The notes beneath the pieces were generated by a model, which saw only the letters and a program-made list of their open reading frames with translations, searched no databases and was not told the origin of the DNA. Shown piece by piece: positions 17,546 to 26,945 of a stretch of 64,000 nt of DNA (its first letter is position 1; each line of letters starts with the position of its first letter). Both the position numbers and the translations under genes were made by a program. Origin of the DNA: Gemmatimonadota bacterium (GTDB lineage: Bacteria; Gemmatimonadota; Gemmatimonadetes; Palauibacterales; Palauibacteraceae); NCBI GenBank assembly GCA_022820995.1, contig JAJEEM010000042.1, positions 1 to 64,000 on the forward strand. The letters run 5' to 3'.

Positions 17546-17830
17546 TCAGGCATCGACCGCCGCGGCCTCCTCCTCGACGGCCTCCTCCGCCGCCTGCTCC
17601 TTCGTCTCCGCCTTCGCACCGCCGCGGGCCTTTCCGTCGCCGTACTTGGCGAGGAAACGCTCCACCCGCCCCGCGGTGTCGACGAGCTTCTGCCGCCCGG
17701 TGAAGAAGGGGTGACAATGCGAACAGATCTCGACGTGGATCTCGCCCACGGTCGAGGCGGCCTCCGTCTCCCGGCCGCACGCACAGGTGATCTTCGCGGG
17801 TGCGTACTCCGGATGTATGCCTGCCTTCAT
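17546..17830 (-). CDS. rpmE: 50S ribosomal protein L31
   Basis: The 94-residue protein starts [11 protein letters not shown], the standard L31 opening, with zinc ligands in ITCACG and [11 protein letters not shown] and then the family [17 protein letters not shown]. This is the zinc-binding C+ form. After the family's usual end near residue 68 there is an extra tail of about 25 residues, rich in Ala, Glu and Lys. The start is set by homology and by GGGGAAG upstream. Confidence 0.93.
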   Translation of the reverse strand: MKAGIHPEYAPAKITCACGRETEAASTVGEIHVEICSHCHPFFTGRQKLVDTAGRVERFLAKYGDGKARGGAKAETKEQAAEEAVEEEAAAVDA

Positions 17831-17889
17831 GTCTTCCCCACGCGCTGGGTTGCCTGCCTCCGTCGGAGGCGTCTGCGGAACAGCCATGT

Positions 17890-17919
17890 AATCTAGCCGC
17901 GACGGCACGACGGCTGCAA
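17890..17919 (-). promoter_or_regulatory. Probable promoter of rpmE
   Basis: On the minus strand TTGCAG (17914-17919) and TAGATT (17890-17895) are separated by 18 bases. Transcription would start near 17883, leaving a leader of about 50 bases before rpmE. It is a fair sigma-70-type match. Confidence 0.4.
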
Positions 17920-18017
17920 ACGGGGCCGGTGACGCGGCTCCCGCCAGGATCCGTTCCCCGCCCGGATCGCGTTCCGGAATCGTGCGTTCGCCGGCGAGGG
18001 TGCGTAGACTCCCCGCC

Positions 18018-18515
18018 ATGACCCGGGATACGCTGATCGTCCTCCTCGATTTCCACTACCGGGCCCGCGACGGAACGCTGGACGCCGTCGAGCGGCTCGC
18101 GCCCGAGGATTTCCGCCGAGACCTGGGGGGCAGCTTCGGATCCATCCGCGACACGCTCGCCCACGTCGTGTCCGCCGAATGGGTGTGGTGCTCGCGCTGG
18201 GAGGGACACTTCCCGACGGAGCATCTGCCTGCCGACGACTTCGAGACGGCGGGCGACCTGCGCGCGCGCTGGCTGGAGGAGGAGGCACGTGTCCGCCGAT
18301 TCGTCGCGGGACTCGGCCCGGAGGACATCCACCGCGTGATGGAGTACCGGTTCTTCGATGGCGAAAAGATGCGTGTCGTCTTCTGGCACATGTTGCAGCA
18401 CGTGGTCAACCACGCGACCTACCACCGCGGACAGGTGACGACGATGCTCCGCCAACTCGGCGCCGATCCGCCCCGGAACCAGGGCCTCATCGGCTTCCAT
18501 CTGGAGCAGGTCTAG
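18018..18515 (+). CDS. DinB-family four-helix metalloprotein
   Basis: The 165-residue product is a DinB/YfiT-type helical bundle. The likely metal ligands are His49 ([11 protein letters not shown]) and His132 and His136 ([12 protein letters not shown]). DinB-like proteins include thiol-dependent S-transferases, for example for bacillithiol, and many uncharacterised members. The start at 18018 is preferred over one 12 codons upstream because the family helix begins at MTRDTL. It is divergent from rpmE and shows no operon partner. Confidence 0.82.
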   Translation: MTRDTLIVLLDFHYRARDGTLDAVERLAPEDFRRDLGGSFGSIRDTLAHVVSAEWVWCSRWEGHFPTEHLPADDFETAGDLRARWLEEEARVRRFVAGLGPEDIHRVMEYRFFDGEKMRVVFWHMLQHVVNHATYHRGQVTTMLRQLGADPPRNQGLIGFHLEQV

Positions 18516-18568
18516 CGCAGCGGGGGCTCGGCGCCCTCGGTGGCTCGCGGAGCTTCTGCGACGCAACT

Positions 18569-21091
18569 CTAGTTGGGCGTCAGCATCATCCGGTCCGCGA
18601 CGGCCGCCTCGACCTTCGCTCGCGAGTAGTAGAGCGGGAAGAAGCGGTCCTTTGCCCAGCCCTCGAACAGGTTCCGGTACATGGGATCGTCGGGGTCTCC
18701 CCCCTGCCCCGGCGTGTTCGTGAACACCGCCGTGTCCCAATCCCCCGCCTCCGCGATGATCCGGAAGGAGGGGCCCGAGGTCTGGTTGTCTCCGCCTCCC
18801 GTCTGGTTCACGGTGAAGCCGTTGCCTCCGCGCGGGAGCGGGCCCACCTCGAGCTGCTCGCGCATCTCGGCGTTCACGATCCCGGACAGCGGGTGCCGGA
18901 ACCGGGCGTGCTTGAAGCGCACGTCGCCGTAGCGCCACGGGTCGCCGCCGAAGCGATCCTCCAGTCCGTCGAGGGCGTCGGCCAGCGTGCGGGCGAGGAA
19001 GGCGTCGCGGCCCGCCACGGGATCCCCGTCTCCGAGCGGCGCGAACCAGGCGGGCGGCGATCCGAGCCAGTCGATGATCTTCTTCATGGAAAGCCGGCCG
19101 AGCGACGAGCGGACTTCGGCGGGAACGACGAGCGGCACCATCTGTCTCTGGAGCTCACGCTCCCACGACACGTAGATCGCGGCCTCGCGGGACTCGGGAG
19201 CGAGCGCGAAATCCCAGTCGAGCAGCTCGCCTCGCGCCGCCTCCGCCCCCGGGGGCAGGTCGACGCCGCGCAGCATCGGCACCAGCGAGCGCGCCGGGAG
19301 CGACACGTAGTCCGTCGCGAGCTGCATCATCTCCGCCATCGTGAAGCGCTTGCCCGACGCGAGGACTTCGTCGATGCGCGCGCTCCGGAACGGGTCGCTC
19401 CAGCTCCAGCCGACGGCGTCGCGGTGCTCGTAGCCGGGCGGGACGAGGTTCTGGTTCGCCGTCGACCAGAAGCCCTTCTCCGGGTTGAACACGTGCGGCT
19501 TGTGCCGGATTTCGAGGTAGCCGTCCCACTCGTAGCGGCCGTCCCCCGGCACCGGGACGAGACCCGACCAGTTGCGGCGGATGGGCGCGATCCCCACGGA
19601 CTGCCAGCCGATGTTCCCGTCCACATCGGCCCACACCATGTTCTCGCCGGGGATGTTCGAGTAGTTGCAGGCGTCCCGGAACTCCTCCCACGTCTTCGCC
19701 TGGTTCATGCGCAGGCTCGCGAGGTACGGCGCGCCGCCGATCTCCATCCACCCCGCGCGCACCGCGTAGGCGAGATCGTTGTCCCGGTCCTCGTACACGA
19801 CGGGTCCGTGCCGCGTGTACCGGTGCCGGACCCGCTCGGCCGCGCGCCCTTCGACCGGGATCTCATCGTCGATGACCCGCATCGCCTCCCAGTCTCCGCC
19901 GTACCAGTAGCGGTCCGGGTCATCCGGGTGCGTGCGGTAGACGTAGAGATCCTCGGCGTCGGTCTGGAAGACGGTGAGCCCCCACGCACCGTGCCCGTTG
20001 TGCCCGATCGAGATGCCCGGGAGGACCGGCTCGCCCCCGCCGATCACGTTCCAGCCCGGTCCGACGAGGTGGACGAGATAGCGCAGCGACGGGGCCGCCT
20101 GCACCCGGTGCGGATCGTTCGCCATCAGCGCGTGGCCGCTCAGCGTGCGGCTCCCCGCCACGACCCAGTTGTTGCTTCCCGTCCCCATCCGCTCCGCTTC
20201 GAGGCGTCCCGCTTCCCAGGCTGCCGCCTCCCGGGCTTCCGCTTCGAGCGTCCGCAGGGCGAAGGCCTCCCCGTCGGAGGCGGTGGCGCGGAAGCGGGGC
20301 TCGATGTCCTCGGGCTGGAAGCGGATGGACCCGCGGAAAGCCCGGTACACGTCGAGGATCTCGGGCCGGAGGAGCGAGCCGTCGATCGCGGGATCGAGAT
20401 CTATGTCCGGCTCCCCGGGGTGGAAATAGGAGACTTCCTTCACCTTCTCCGCCCCCACCGCCGCGACGGCGATCCCCAGATCCAGCTCCTGCCCGATGTT
20501 CATGAGCAGGCCCTGGTGGCGGGAGATGACGACGTCCGGGGTCCACGGCTGCGGACGGATCCCGAGCATCTCGAACTCGACCGGAAGGAGATCGGGGTCG
20601 CGTTCCGTCTCGGCAATGTACGCGTTGATCCCGTCCGTGAAGGCCCGGATGATCTCGGCGCCGCGCGGGTGGTAGTGATTCAGTTCCGCTTCCAGGTCGC
20701 CGCGGAAGCGGAACAGCCGCGCGCCGCGGTCGCGCTCCAGCTCACGGGGACCGAGGATTTCGGAGACCGTGCCCGTGGCCTGGCGCCGCCAGAGTTCGAA
20801 CTGGAAGAGGCGGTCACGCGCGGCGCTGTACCCCTGCGCGAAGAAGAGGTCGTGCTCCGTCTCTGCGTAGATGTGGCTGACGCCCCACAGATCCTTGAGG
20901 ATCTCGACTCCGGCCTCGAGCCCGGGGACCCGCAACGTTTCCGTCTCGGTCGCTTCGAACGCGGCGACCCGGTCCGGGACGCCGGCCCGAAGGTCGTCGA
21001 CGGTCGGCGCGGCGGGAGGGTGTCCGCCGGAGCCCCGCAGGACCGGCAGCAGGAGGATGAGCGCGAACAGCGTGACGGATCGAACCCGCAT
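18569..21091 (-). CDS. Penicillin acylase-family (S45, Ntn hydrolase) secreted amidase
   Basis: The 840-residue precursor has a signal peptide, an alpha-chain region with GVSHIYAETEHDLFFAQGY and RLFQFELWRRQATG, and the self-cleavage site GTGSNNW. In this site Ser306 becomes the N-terminal nucleophile of the beta chain. The family cleaves acyl amides such as beta-lactam side chains, acyl-homoserine lactones or other N-acyl compounds; the substrate cannot be read here. Export to the periplasm is expected. It stands alone, convergent with the DinB gene. Confidence 0.9.
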   Translation of the reverse strand: MRVRSVTLFALILLLPVLRGSGGHPPAAPTVDDLRAGVPDRVAAFEATETETLRVPGLEAGVEILKDLWGVSHIYAETEHDLFFAQGYSAARDRLFQFELWRRQATGTVSEILGPRELERDRGARLFRFRGDLEAELNHYHPRGAEIIRAFTDGINAYIAETERDPDLLPVEFEMLGIRPQPWTPDVVISRHQGLLMNIGQELDLGIAVAAVGAEKVKEVSYFHPGEPDIDLDPAIDGSLLRPEILDVYRAFRGSIRFQPEDIEPRFRATASDGEAFALRTLEAEAREAAAWEAGRLEAERMGTGSNNWVVAGSRTLSGHALMANDPHRVQAAPSLRYLVHLVGPGWNVIGGGEPVLPGISIGHNGHGAWGLTVFQTDAEDLYVYRTHPDDPDRYWYGGDWEAMRVIDDEIPVEGRAAERVRHRYTRHGPVVYEDRDNDLAYAVRAGWMEIGGAPYLASLRMNQAKTWEEFRDACNYSNIPGENMVWADVDGNIGWQSVGIAPIRRNWSGLVPVPGDGRYEWDGYLEIRHKPHVFNPEKGFWSTANQNLVPPGYEHRDAVGWSWSDPFRSARIDEVLASGKRFTMAEMMQLATDYVSLPARSLVPMLRGVDLPPGAEAARGELLDWDFALAPESREAAIYVSWERELQRQMVPLVVPAEVRSSLGRLSMKKIIDWLGSPPAWFAPLGDGDPVAGRDAFLARTLADALDGLEDRFGGDPWRYGDVRFKHARFRHPLSGIVNAEMREQLEVGPLPRGGNGFTVNQTGGGDNQTSGPSFRIIAEAGDWDTAVFTNTPGQGGDPDDPMYRNLFEGWAKDRFFPLYYSRAKVEAAVADRMMLTPN

Positions 21092-21129
21092 CGGATTTCT
21101 CCCTGGGTGGTCTTCTCTCGTGAGTCCGG

Positions 21130-21972
21130 CTACGACCCCGTGGCTTTCTTCTTCTCCGGCTCGGTCCCGGCCTCGTTTTCGGCTTCGGCCTCCGTCCCGT
21201 CGGACCCCGAGACGCTCGCCTTGAGCGCGGCCATGAGGTCGATGACCTTCGCCGTCGTTTCCTCCTCGACCGGCGCGGTGATCTCCGTCCCGTCGGCTAC
21301 CTTGCGCTCGATCGCCGCGAGCATGCGCTGCCCGACCTCATCCTCGTACTTCGACGGGTCGAAGTTCTCCGAGGCGATCTGCTCGATCAGTTGTACGGCG
21401 AGGCCAAGTTCCGCGTCGGCGACCTCGCCCTCTCCCGACGGCACGTCGTCGAGCGCCCGCACCTCATGCGCGTAGTGCAGCTGTTCGAGAACGAGGTGAT
21501 CCCCGACCGGCCGTACGAGGACGAGATACTGCTTGCCGCGCGCCGCGTACTTCGCGAGGGCGGCCCAGCCCGTCTTCTTCATGGCGGCGCCGAGGAGCCG
21601 GTATGCCTTGTCCCCTCCGTGCGCAGGCCCGAGGTAGTACGTCTTCCCGATATACGCCCGTTCGACCTGGTCCAGCGGCACGAACTCGACGATCTCGACC
21701 GCCTGCGTCGCCTCCGCCTCGAGCGCCTTCAGTTCCTCCGGCTTGAAGGTCACGTACTGGTCCTTCGCGAACTGGTATCCCTTGATGAGATCGCTCCGCA
21801 GGACCGGCTCCCCCGTCTTCGCATCCACGTACTGCTGCTTCACGCGGGTCCCGTCGGGCGAAAGGAAGTTGAAGCGGACCTTCTGCGAGTTTTCGGCGGA
21901 CGAGTAGAGCTGGCACGGGATCGAAACGAGCCCGAACGAGATCGTCGCCGTTGCGATGGGTCGAGGTGACAT
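21130..21972 (-). CDS. ku: Non-homologous end-joining protein Ku
   Basis: The 280-residue protein begins with the Ku core opening (TATISFGLVSIPCQLYS) and contains GYQFAKDQYV and the ring-forming beta-barrel region. It ends with a Glu/Lys-rich tail like the extensions that recruit LigD. Bacterial Ku binds DNA ends as a homodimer and brings in LigD. The gene is divergent from ligD, with 168 bases between the two start codons, so the repair pair is probably co-regulated. Confidence 0.95.
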   Translation of the reverse strand: MSPRPIATATISFGLVSIPCQLYSSAENSQKVRFNFLSPDGTRVKQQYVDAKTGEPVLRSDLIKGYQFAKDQYVTFKPEELKALEAEATQAVEIVEFVPLDQVERAYIGKTYYLGPAHGGDKAYRLLGAAMKKTGWAALAKYAARGKQYLVLVRPVGDHLVLEQLHYAHEVRALDDVPSGEGEVADAELGLAVQLIEQIASENFDPSKYEDEVGQRMLAAIERKVADGTEITAPVEEETTAKVIDLMAALKASVSGSDGTEAEAENEAGTEPEKKKATGS

Positions 21973-22050
21973 CCTGCGCCTCTCCGTGTGCGCGCCGAAC
22001 CGCCCGGCGCGGCGTCAGCCCCCGGGCGTGATGCCGGACCGGGGGGCCGA

Positions 22051-22056
22051 ATTATA
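22051..22056 (-). promoter_or_regulatory. Probable -10 element for ku
   Basis: A perfect TATAAT lies on the minus strand about 80 bases upstream of the ku ATG, in a GC-rich spacer. The -35 region is poor. No clear ligD promoter is seen on the other strand. Confidence 0.4.
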
Positions 22057-22140
22057 GGTTCCGGGCCGGATCGTGCATACCGCTCCGGCCGTCCGCCGCC
22101 CGGATGGTCGAAAACAGCGTCGAAAGTCAGGGCCGCGAGC

Positions 22141-24777
22141 ATGCCCCGAGGAAAACTCGAGGAATACCGGGAGAAACGCGCTTCCGAGCGTACGCCGGAG
22201 CCCTTCGGCGGCGCGCCGGGGACGGGGGTCGGCGTGTTCGTCGTCCAGCTGCACGCGGCGACGCGCCGGCACTACGACCTCCGCCTGGAGATCGGGGGCG
22301 TCCTCGTCTCGTGGGCCGTCCCGAAGGGCATCTCCCCCGACCCGGCGGACAAGAAGCTCGCGATGCACGTCGAGGACCACCCGATCGAGTACATCGAGTT
22401 CGAAGGCGTGATTCCGAAGGGCGAGTACGGCGGGGGCGAGATGATCGTGTGGGACATCGGCCGCTGCATCATGCTCGAGGATCCGGAGGAGGGACTGGAG
22501 ACGGGCAAGCTCCTGTTCGAGCTTCGGGGGCATAAGCTCAAAGGCGTGTGGACGCTCGTGCGGCTGGCGAAGGGGGAGACCGGCAAGGAGTGGCTCCTCA
22601 TCCGCGAGCGGCGAGGCGGGCACCCGATCCTCGAGGACGGATCGCTCCCGGAGACGTCCATCCTGTCGGGACTCACGGTCGAGGAGATGGCCGAGCGCGA
22701 GCGCGGCTGGTATCCGGGGGAGGATCTGACTGTGGCCCTCGAGCGGGCCGGCGCGCCCGAGCGCCCGGTCGACCCCGCCGACGTGCGGTTCATGCTCGCC
22801 CAGCCCCGGGAGGAAGCGTTCGACGATCCCGCCTGGCACTTCGAGCTGAAACTCGATGGCTACCGCATGCTGGCCTCGGCCGTCGACGGAGCGGCCAGCC
22901 TCCTGACCCGGAACGGACACGACGCGCTTCCGACGTTTCCCGATATCGCCGGCGCTCTCCGCAAACTCCCCTTCCGGCGCGTGGTTCTGGACGGGGAGGT
23001 CGTCGTTCACGACGCCGCGGGCTACCCCAGCTTCCGGCGCCTGCAGAAGCGGGCCAGACTCTCGCGCCCACCGGATGTGCGGCACGCCTCGTTCGAGGCG
23101 CCGGCCAGCTTCTACGCCTTCGACCTGCTCGCCTTCGACGACCGCGATCTGCGCGATCTCCCGCTCTCCGAGCGGCGCGCCCTCCTGCGCGGCGTGGTGC
23201 CCGAGGCCGGCCCGATCCGGTTCAGCGAACACTTCGAGGAGTGCGGGAAGGCCCTCTTCCGGCAGGTGCAGGAGATGGGACTCGAGGGGATCATGGCCAA
23301 GCGCGCCGACTCCCGGTACACCGGCGGCCGCTCCCCCGACTGGCGGAAGATCCACGCCGCGCGCGAGGCCCGTTTCGTCATCCTCGGCTTCACGAGTCCC
23401 GCCGGCTCGCGGACGGGCTTCGGCGCGCTCCACCTCGGCGCGTACGGCCCCGCCGACAACGCATCGGGGACCGCCGGCGACGACGACGGCCTCGCTCTCC
23501 ATTACGTCGGCCGCGTGGGAACGGGCTTCGACGACGAGACGCTGGCGAAACTCCGGACCCGGCTCGACGCGCTGGAGTCGGCCGCACCCGCATTCGCGAC
23601 GCCGGCCCCCGCCGGAGACGACCACACCTGGGTCGAACCCGAACTCGTGGCGGAGATCCGCTACAAGGAAATCACGGAGGGAGGCCTGCTCCGACACGCC
23701 GTCTTCCTCGGAGTCCTGCCGACCCCGGAGGAGGAATCCGGGGAGGACAAATCCGGGGACGAGGATCGCCAATACGTGGTTCCCACCGATTGCCGGCTAC
23801 CCCGGGATCCGCGCGCGGCGCTGGCCGATCCCGTGCGCGTGGACACGTCCCCCCCGCCCGTCGAGGAGTTGCAGCTCTCGAACCTCGGCAAGGTTTTCTG
23901 GCCGGGCGAGGGGTACACGAAGGGCGACCTGATCGCGTACTACCGGGACATCGCCCCGTGGATGCTGAAGTTCCTCGAAGACCGGCCCCTGGTGCTCACC
24001 CGGTATCCGGACGGGATCGACGGGAAGTCCTTTTTCCAGAAGAACGCGCCGGGGTTCCAGCCCGAGTGGGTGCGCACGGAGGCGATCTGGAGCCGCGGCT
24101 CCGAGCGCGACATCCACTATTTCATCGCCGACGACCCGGCGGTGCTCGTGTACATCGCGAACCTCGGCGCGATTCCGCTCCACGTGTGGGCGAGCCGCGT
24201 CGGGAGCCTGGACCGCCCCGACTGGTGCCTCCTCGACCTCGACCCCAAGCACAAGCGGGACGGCGAGGAGGTGTACGCCCCGTTCCGGGACGTGATCGAC
24301 GTGGCGCGCGCGATCGGCGCGCTGTGCGAGGAGATCGGGCTCCCGAGCTATCCGAAGACGAGCGGCTCGTCCGGGATCCACGTGATGATTCCGCTCGGCG
24401 GCCGGCTCGACTACGAACAGTCGCGCACCCTCGCGCAACTGCTCGCGACGGCGGTGGTGGCAGAGATCCCCGACCGGGCCACGATCGTCCGGAACCCCTC
24501 GCGGCGCGAAGGCAGGGTCTACATCGATTACGTGCAGAACGGGCGCGGGAGGCTCGTCGTGGCGCCGTATTCCGTGCGGTCGCGCGCGGGGGCCACCGTG
24601 TCCGCGCCGCTGCGCTGGGCGGAAGTGAAGGAGGGACTCTCGATGGAAGACTTCACGATCCGGACGATGCCGGAGCGCGCCCGATCGCTGGACCCCGATC
24701 CGCTGCTCCGCGTGCTGTCCGAGGAGCCCGATCTCATGGCCGCGCTCGACGCGCTGCAGCGGAGGATCGGCGGGTGA
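22141..24777 (+). CDS. ligD: Multifunctional DNA ligase D (phosphoesterase-ligase-polymerase)
   Basis: The 878-residue protein carries all three LigD domains in the order phosphoesterase, ligase, polymerase. The 3'-phosphoesterase domain has HAATRRHYDLRLE and AVPKGIS. The ATP-dependent ligase has the KLDGYR adenylation motif with Lys237. The AEP-type polymerase/primase has LDLDPK and SGSSGIHV. It trims, fills and seals broken ends held by Ku. The ATG at 22141 (MPRGKLEEYREKR) is the family start. The stop overlaps the next gene (GTGA). Confidence 0.95.
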   Translation: MPRGKLEEYREKRASERTPEPFGGAPGTGVGVFVVQLHAATRRHYDLRLEIGGVLVSWAVPKGISPDPADKKLAMHVEDHPIEYIEFEGVIPKGEYGGGEMIVWDIGRCIMLEDPEEGLETGKLLFELRGHKLKGVWTLVRLAKGETGKEWLLIRERRGGHPILEDGSLPETSILSGLTVEEMAERERGWYPGEDLTVALERAGAPERPVDPADVRFMLAQPREEAFDDPAWHFELKLDGYRMLASAVDGAASLLTRNGHDALPTFPDIAGALRKLPFRRVVLDGEVVVHDAAGYPSFRRLQKRARLSRPPDVRHASFEAPASFYAFDLLAFDDRDLRDLPLSERRALLRGVVPEAGPIRFSEHFEECGKALFRQVQEMGLEGIMAKRADSRYTGGRSPDWRKIHAAREARFVILGFTSPAGSRTGFGALHLGAYGPADNASGTAGDDDGLALHYVGRVGTGFDDETLAKLRTRLDALESAAPAFATPAPAGDDHTWVEPELVAEIRYKEITEGGLLRHAVFLGVLPTPEEESGEDKSGDEDRQYVVPTDCRLPRDPRAALADPVRVDTSPPPVEELQLSNLGKVFWPGEGYTKGDLIAYYRDIAPWMLKFLEDRPLVLTRYPDGIDGKSFFQKNAPGFQPEWVRTEAIWSRGSERDIHYFIADDPAVLVYIANLGAIPLHVWASRVGSLDRPDWCLLDLDPKHKRDGEEVYAPFRDVIDVARAIGALCEEIGLPSYPKTSGSSGIHVMIPLGGRLDYEQSRTLAQLLATAVVAEIPDRATIVRNPSRREGRVYIDYVQNGRGRLVVAPYSVRSRAGATVSAPLRWAEVKEGLSMEDFTIRTMPERARSLDPDPLLRVLSEEPDLMAALDALQRRIGG

Positions 24778-25958
24778 GCGGGCCGGAGGGCCAGGGCCGC
24801 GCCTCGCCCGGACGGCTGGCCGGGATTCCGGGGTTCGACATCGACGGCGTGGCGCGGGCGGCGGAGGGCGATCCCGGCATCCTCCGGCTCGAGAACCTGG
24901 ACACCGACCTGAGGCCGCCCGAGGCGGCCGCGGCCGCCACCCGTGCGGCGCTCGAATCGCCGGCCGCCAACAGCTACCTGCCGTTCACGGGCCGGGCCGG
25001 CCTTCGCGCGGCGGCCGCGCGGCACGTCGGCCGGCTCGCCGGACGGAGCTACGATCCGGACCGGGAGTGCGTGATCACGGCGGGCGGCACGGAGGGCCTG
25101 TTCAACGCCCTGCTCGCCTCGGTGGACCCGGGCGACGAGGTGATCCTCACCGACCCCACGTACGCCGGCATGCTCCAGCGCGTGCGGCTGGCCGGCGCGG
25201 CCCCGCGGCTCGCGCCCTGGCGGTTCGATCCGGCGGCGGGCTGGCGGCTCGACCTCGACGCCCTCGCCGCCCGCATCGGCAACCGCACCCGGGCGCTCTT
25301 CATCATGAACCCGTCCATGCCGTCCGGCGGCGTTCTCGACGCCGACGACTGGCGGACGGTCGCGGAGCTGTGCGAGCGCCACGACCTGTGGCTCCTCTAC
25401 AACGCCGCGATGGAGCGCATCCTCTACGATCGCCGCCCGTACCTGCACCCGGCTTCGCTCCCCGGAATGCGCGAGCGGACGCTCACCATCGGCTCGGTCT
25501 CGAAGGAGTACCGCATGATCGGCTGGCGGGTGGGCTGGATCGTGGGTCCCGCCGAGGTTCTCGCCGACGTCGCCAAGGTCGGCATCTACAACGTCGTGAC
25601 CGGAGTCGGGATCGGGCAGCCCGGCGCCCTGGCTGCCCTCACGGCTTCCGACGAAGCGGAGGACGTGGCGGCGAGCGTGGCGCGCTGGGAGCGACGGCGC
25701 GACGCGGTGCTCGAAGCGCTTCGGGACTACCCCGTCCGGCCCGCCGCGGGCGGCTGGTCGCTCCTCGTCGACACCCGGTCTCTGAGTCTCACGGCCCGCG
25801 ATCTTTCCGGCCGGCTGCTGGCCCGGGCGGCCGTCGCGGCCACTCCAATGGACGCCTGGGGCGGCCCCGACGGGGAGTACCAACTCCGCCTCGTCTTCAG
25901 CAACGAATCCGTCGCCCGGCTCCAAACCCTCGGCGATCGTTTCGCCCGCGTTCTGTAG
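24774..25958 (+). CDS. PLP-dependent class I/II aminotransferase
   Basis: The 394-residue product is a fold-type I aminotransferase. It has AGGTEGLFNALL, a DPTYAGM region, NPSMPSGG in place of NPxNPTG, and GSVSKEYRMIGWRVGW with the PLP lysine. In the position that usually carries the PLP-anchoring aspartate, the motif reads LLYNAAMERI with Asn. The substrate is unknown. The GTG at 24774 overlaps the ligD stop, so it is translated with the repair gene although no shared role is obvious. Confidence 0.82.
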   Translation: MSGPEGQGRASPGRLAGIPGFDIDGVARAAEGDPGILRLENLDTDLRPPEAAAAATRAALESPAANSYLPFTGRAGLRAAAARHVGRLAGRSYDPDRECVITAGGTEGLFNALLASVDPGDEVILTDPTYAGMLQRVRLAGAAPRLAPWRFDPAAGWRLDLDALAARIGNRTRALFIMNPSMPSGGVLDADDWRTVAELCERHDLWLLYNAAMERILYDRRPYLHPASLPGMRERTLTIGSVSKEYRMIGWRVGWIVGPAEVLADVAKVGIYNVVTGVGIGQPGALAALTASDEAEDVAASVARWERRRDAVLEALRDYPVRPAAGGWSLLVDTRSLSLTARDLSGRLLARAAVAATPMDAWGGPDGEYQLRLVFSNESVARLQTLGDRFARVL

Positions 25959-26044
25959 GGCCGGAGAGTCGTGTCTTCCAGATCGCCTCCCTAACCTCGT
26001 CGGCCGGACAGGCCAGCAAGATTGGAGCCTTCGTTGCATATTGT

Positions 26045-26072
26045 TGTCAGAAATATAATTTTGTTTCTGACA
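26045..26072 (+). promoter_or_regulatory. Palindrome enclosing a TATAAT box upstream of the DUF6088 gene
   Basis: TGTCAGAAA (26045-26053) and TTTCTGACA (26064-26072) form a perfect 9-bp inverted repeat. The 10-base loop starts with TATAAT at 26054-26059. The surroundings are AT-rich, unlike the flanking genes. The layout fits an operator over a promoter that the downstream antitoxin-like protein could bind. No good -35 is visible at standard spacing. Confidence 0.6.
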
Positions 26073-26106
26073 CATTATCGCTAAACTGAATCGGGAGGGC
26101 TTGAGC

Positions 26107-26703
26107 ATGGCCAGCTTGCCGCAGCGCATCGTGAAGCATGCCGCGACGCTGCCGGAAGGAGCGCTGGTCTGCCCAAACGCTCTGCTTCACCTGGGGAACC
26201 GTCCGGCCGTGGACCAGGCGTTGTCACGTCTCGCGCGCCGAGGGCAACTCCTGCGAGTCTGTCGCGGTGTCTATACGCGACCCATCGAGACCCGGTTCGG
26301 ACTTCGGGCACCCAGCGTCGAGACGGTTATTGGAGCGCTGGCCGCGTTGTGGGACGAGACCATCGTCCCCAGCGGGGGGGCTGCGGCGAATGTGCTCGGT
26401 TGCACCACACAGGTCCCCGTACAGCCGGTGTATCTGACATCGGGACCAAGCCGGACGTTGCGGCTAAGCGCACAGGTAATCCGGCTGCGTCGTGCTCCGC
26501 GCTGGCAGCTTGTGGCGCCGGGACGACCGGCCGGACTGGCGGTCCGCGCCCTGGCCTGGCTGGGCCCCGACGAAGTCGACGAGGGGCTTGAGGCCATCAA
26601 GCGTGCGTTATCCCCGGAAGATATCGCGGAGCTGGCGGCCAAACGTGCGGTCCTGCCGTCCTGGATCGCGACGCCGGTGAGTAAACTGGCCGCTCGCATG
26701 TAA
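26107..26703 (+). CDS. DUF6088 / AbiEi-like antitoxin-type protein, solitary
   Basis: The 198-residue protein begins with a winged-helix-like segment (ALSRLARRGQLLRVCRGVYTRP), then VPSGGAAANVLGCTTQVPVQ and YLTSGPSRTLRL. This matches DUF6088 proteins, which resemble AbiEi antitoxins and often sit beside AbiEii-type toxins. The ATG at 26107 has GGAGG at good spacing; a TTG two codons upstream is less likely. No intact partner toxin follows. It may be an orphan antitoxin or a free regulator acting on the palindrome upstream. Confidence 0.75.
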   Translation: MASLPQRIVKHAATLPEGALVCPNALLHLGNRPAVDQALSRLARRGQLLRVCRGVYTRPIETRFGLRAPSVETVIGALAALWDETIVPSGGAAANVLGCTTQVPVQPVYLTSGPSRTLRLSAQVIRLRRAPRWQLVAPGRPAGLAVRALAWLGPDEVDEGLEAIKRALSPEDIAELAAKRAVLPSWIATPVSKLAARM

Positions 26704-26772
26704 GCGTTGGTTTCGATCGCTGCCGGCCAGCGACATGCGCGGCGGCGTCGGTCGCTGGCGAGGTTAGGTCGG

Positions 26773-26868
26773 TTGAGCGTTGGCGCCTACGCCCAATGGA
26801 TCAAGGAGCAGTTCGAGCGGCTGCGGAGAATCGTCGCGGGCCCCGACGACGCTGGTCTTTCCGGCTAA
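26773..26868 (+). pseudogene. Possible C-terminal remnant of a lost gene after the DUF6088 gene
   Basis: About 31 codons before a TAA at 26866-26868 read like real protein (AYAQWIKEQFERLRRIV), with protein-like codon use. I do not recognise the family. The position just after an antitoxin-like gene makes a degraded toxin partner a reasonable guess, but this is a guess. The remaining 26704-26772 shows nothing. Confidence 0.25.
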
Positions 26869-26945
26869 CCCGAAAGACGTAAGGCGAGCAGCTTGGGCCA
26901 CAGGTCTCGACGTTCGAACGCACTCGACCCGTCGGACATCCAGAG
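26865..26945 (-). pseudogene. Deleted second copy of the glutaminyl-peptide cyclotransferase C-terminus
   Basis: The minus strand reads LWMSDGSSAFERRD joined directly to LWPKLLALRLSG and a stop. The intact cyclotransferase gene has LWMSDGSSALERRD and, 92 codons later, LWPKLLALRIEQ. The fragment is therefore an in-frame 276-base deletion derivative of that gene's 3' half. No start or signal peptide is present. It lies just downstream of higA, so the HigBA module sits between the intact gene and this broken copy. Confidence 0.8.

Noticed and set aside
18179-21475. 1098-codon open plus-strand frame opposite the penicillin acylase
   Set aside because: It has shadow composition only. The acylase on the minus strand has the GSNNW nucleophile site and a signal peptide.
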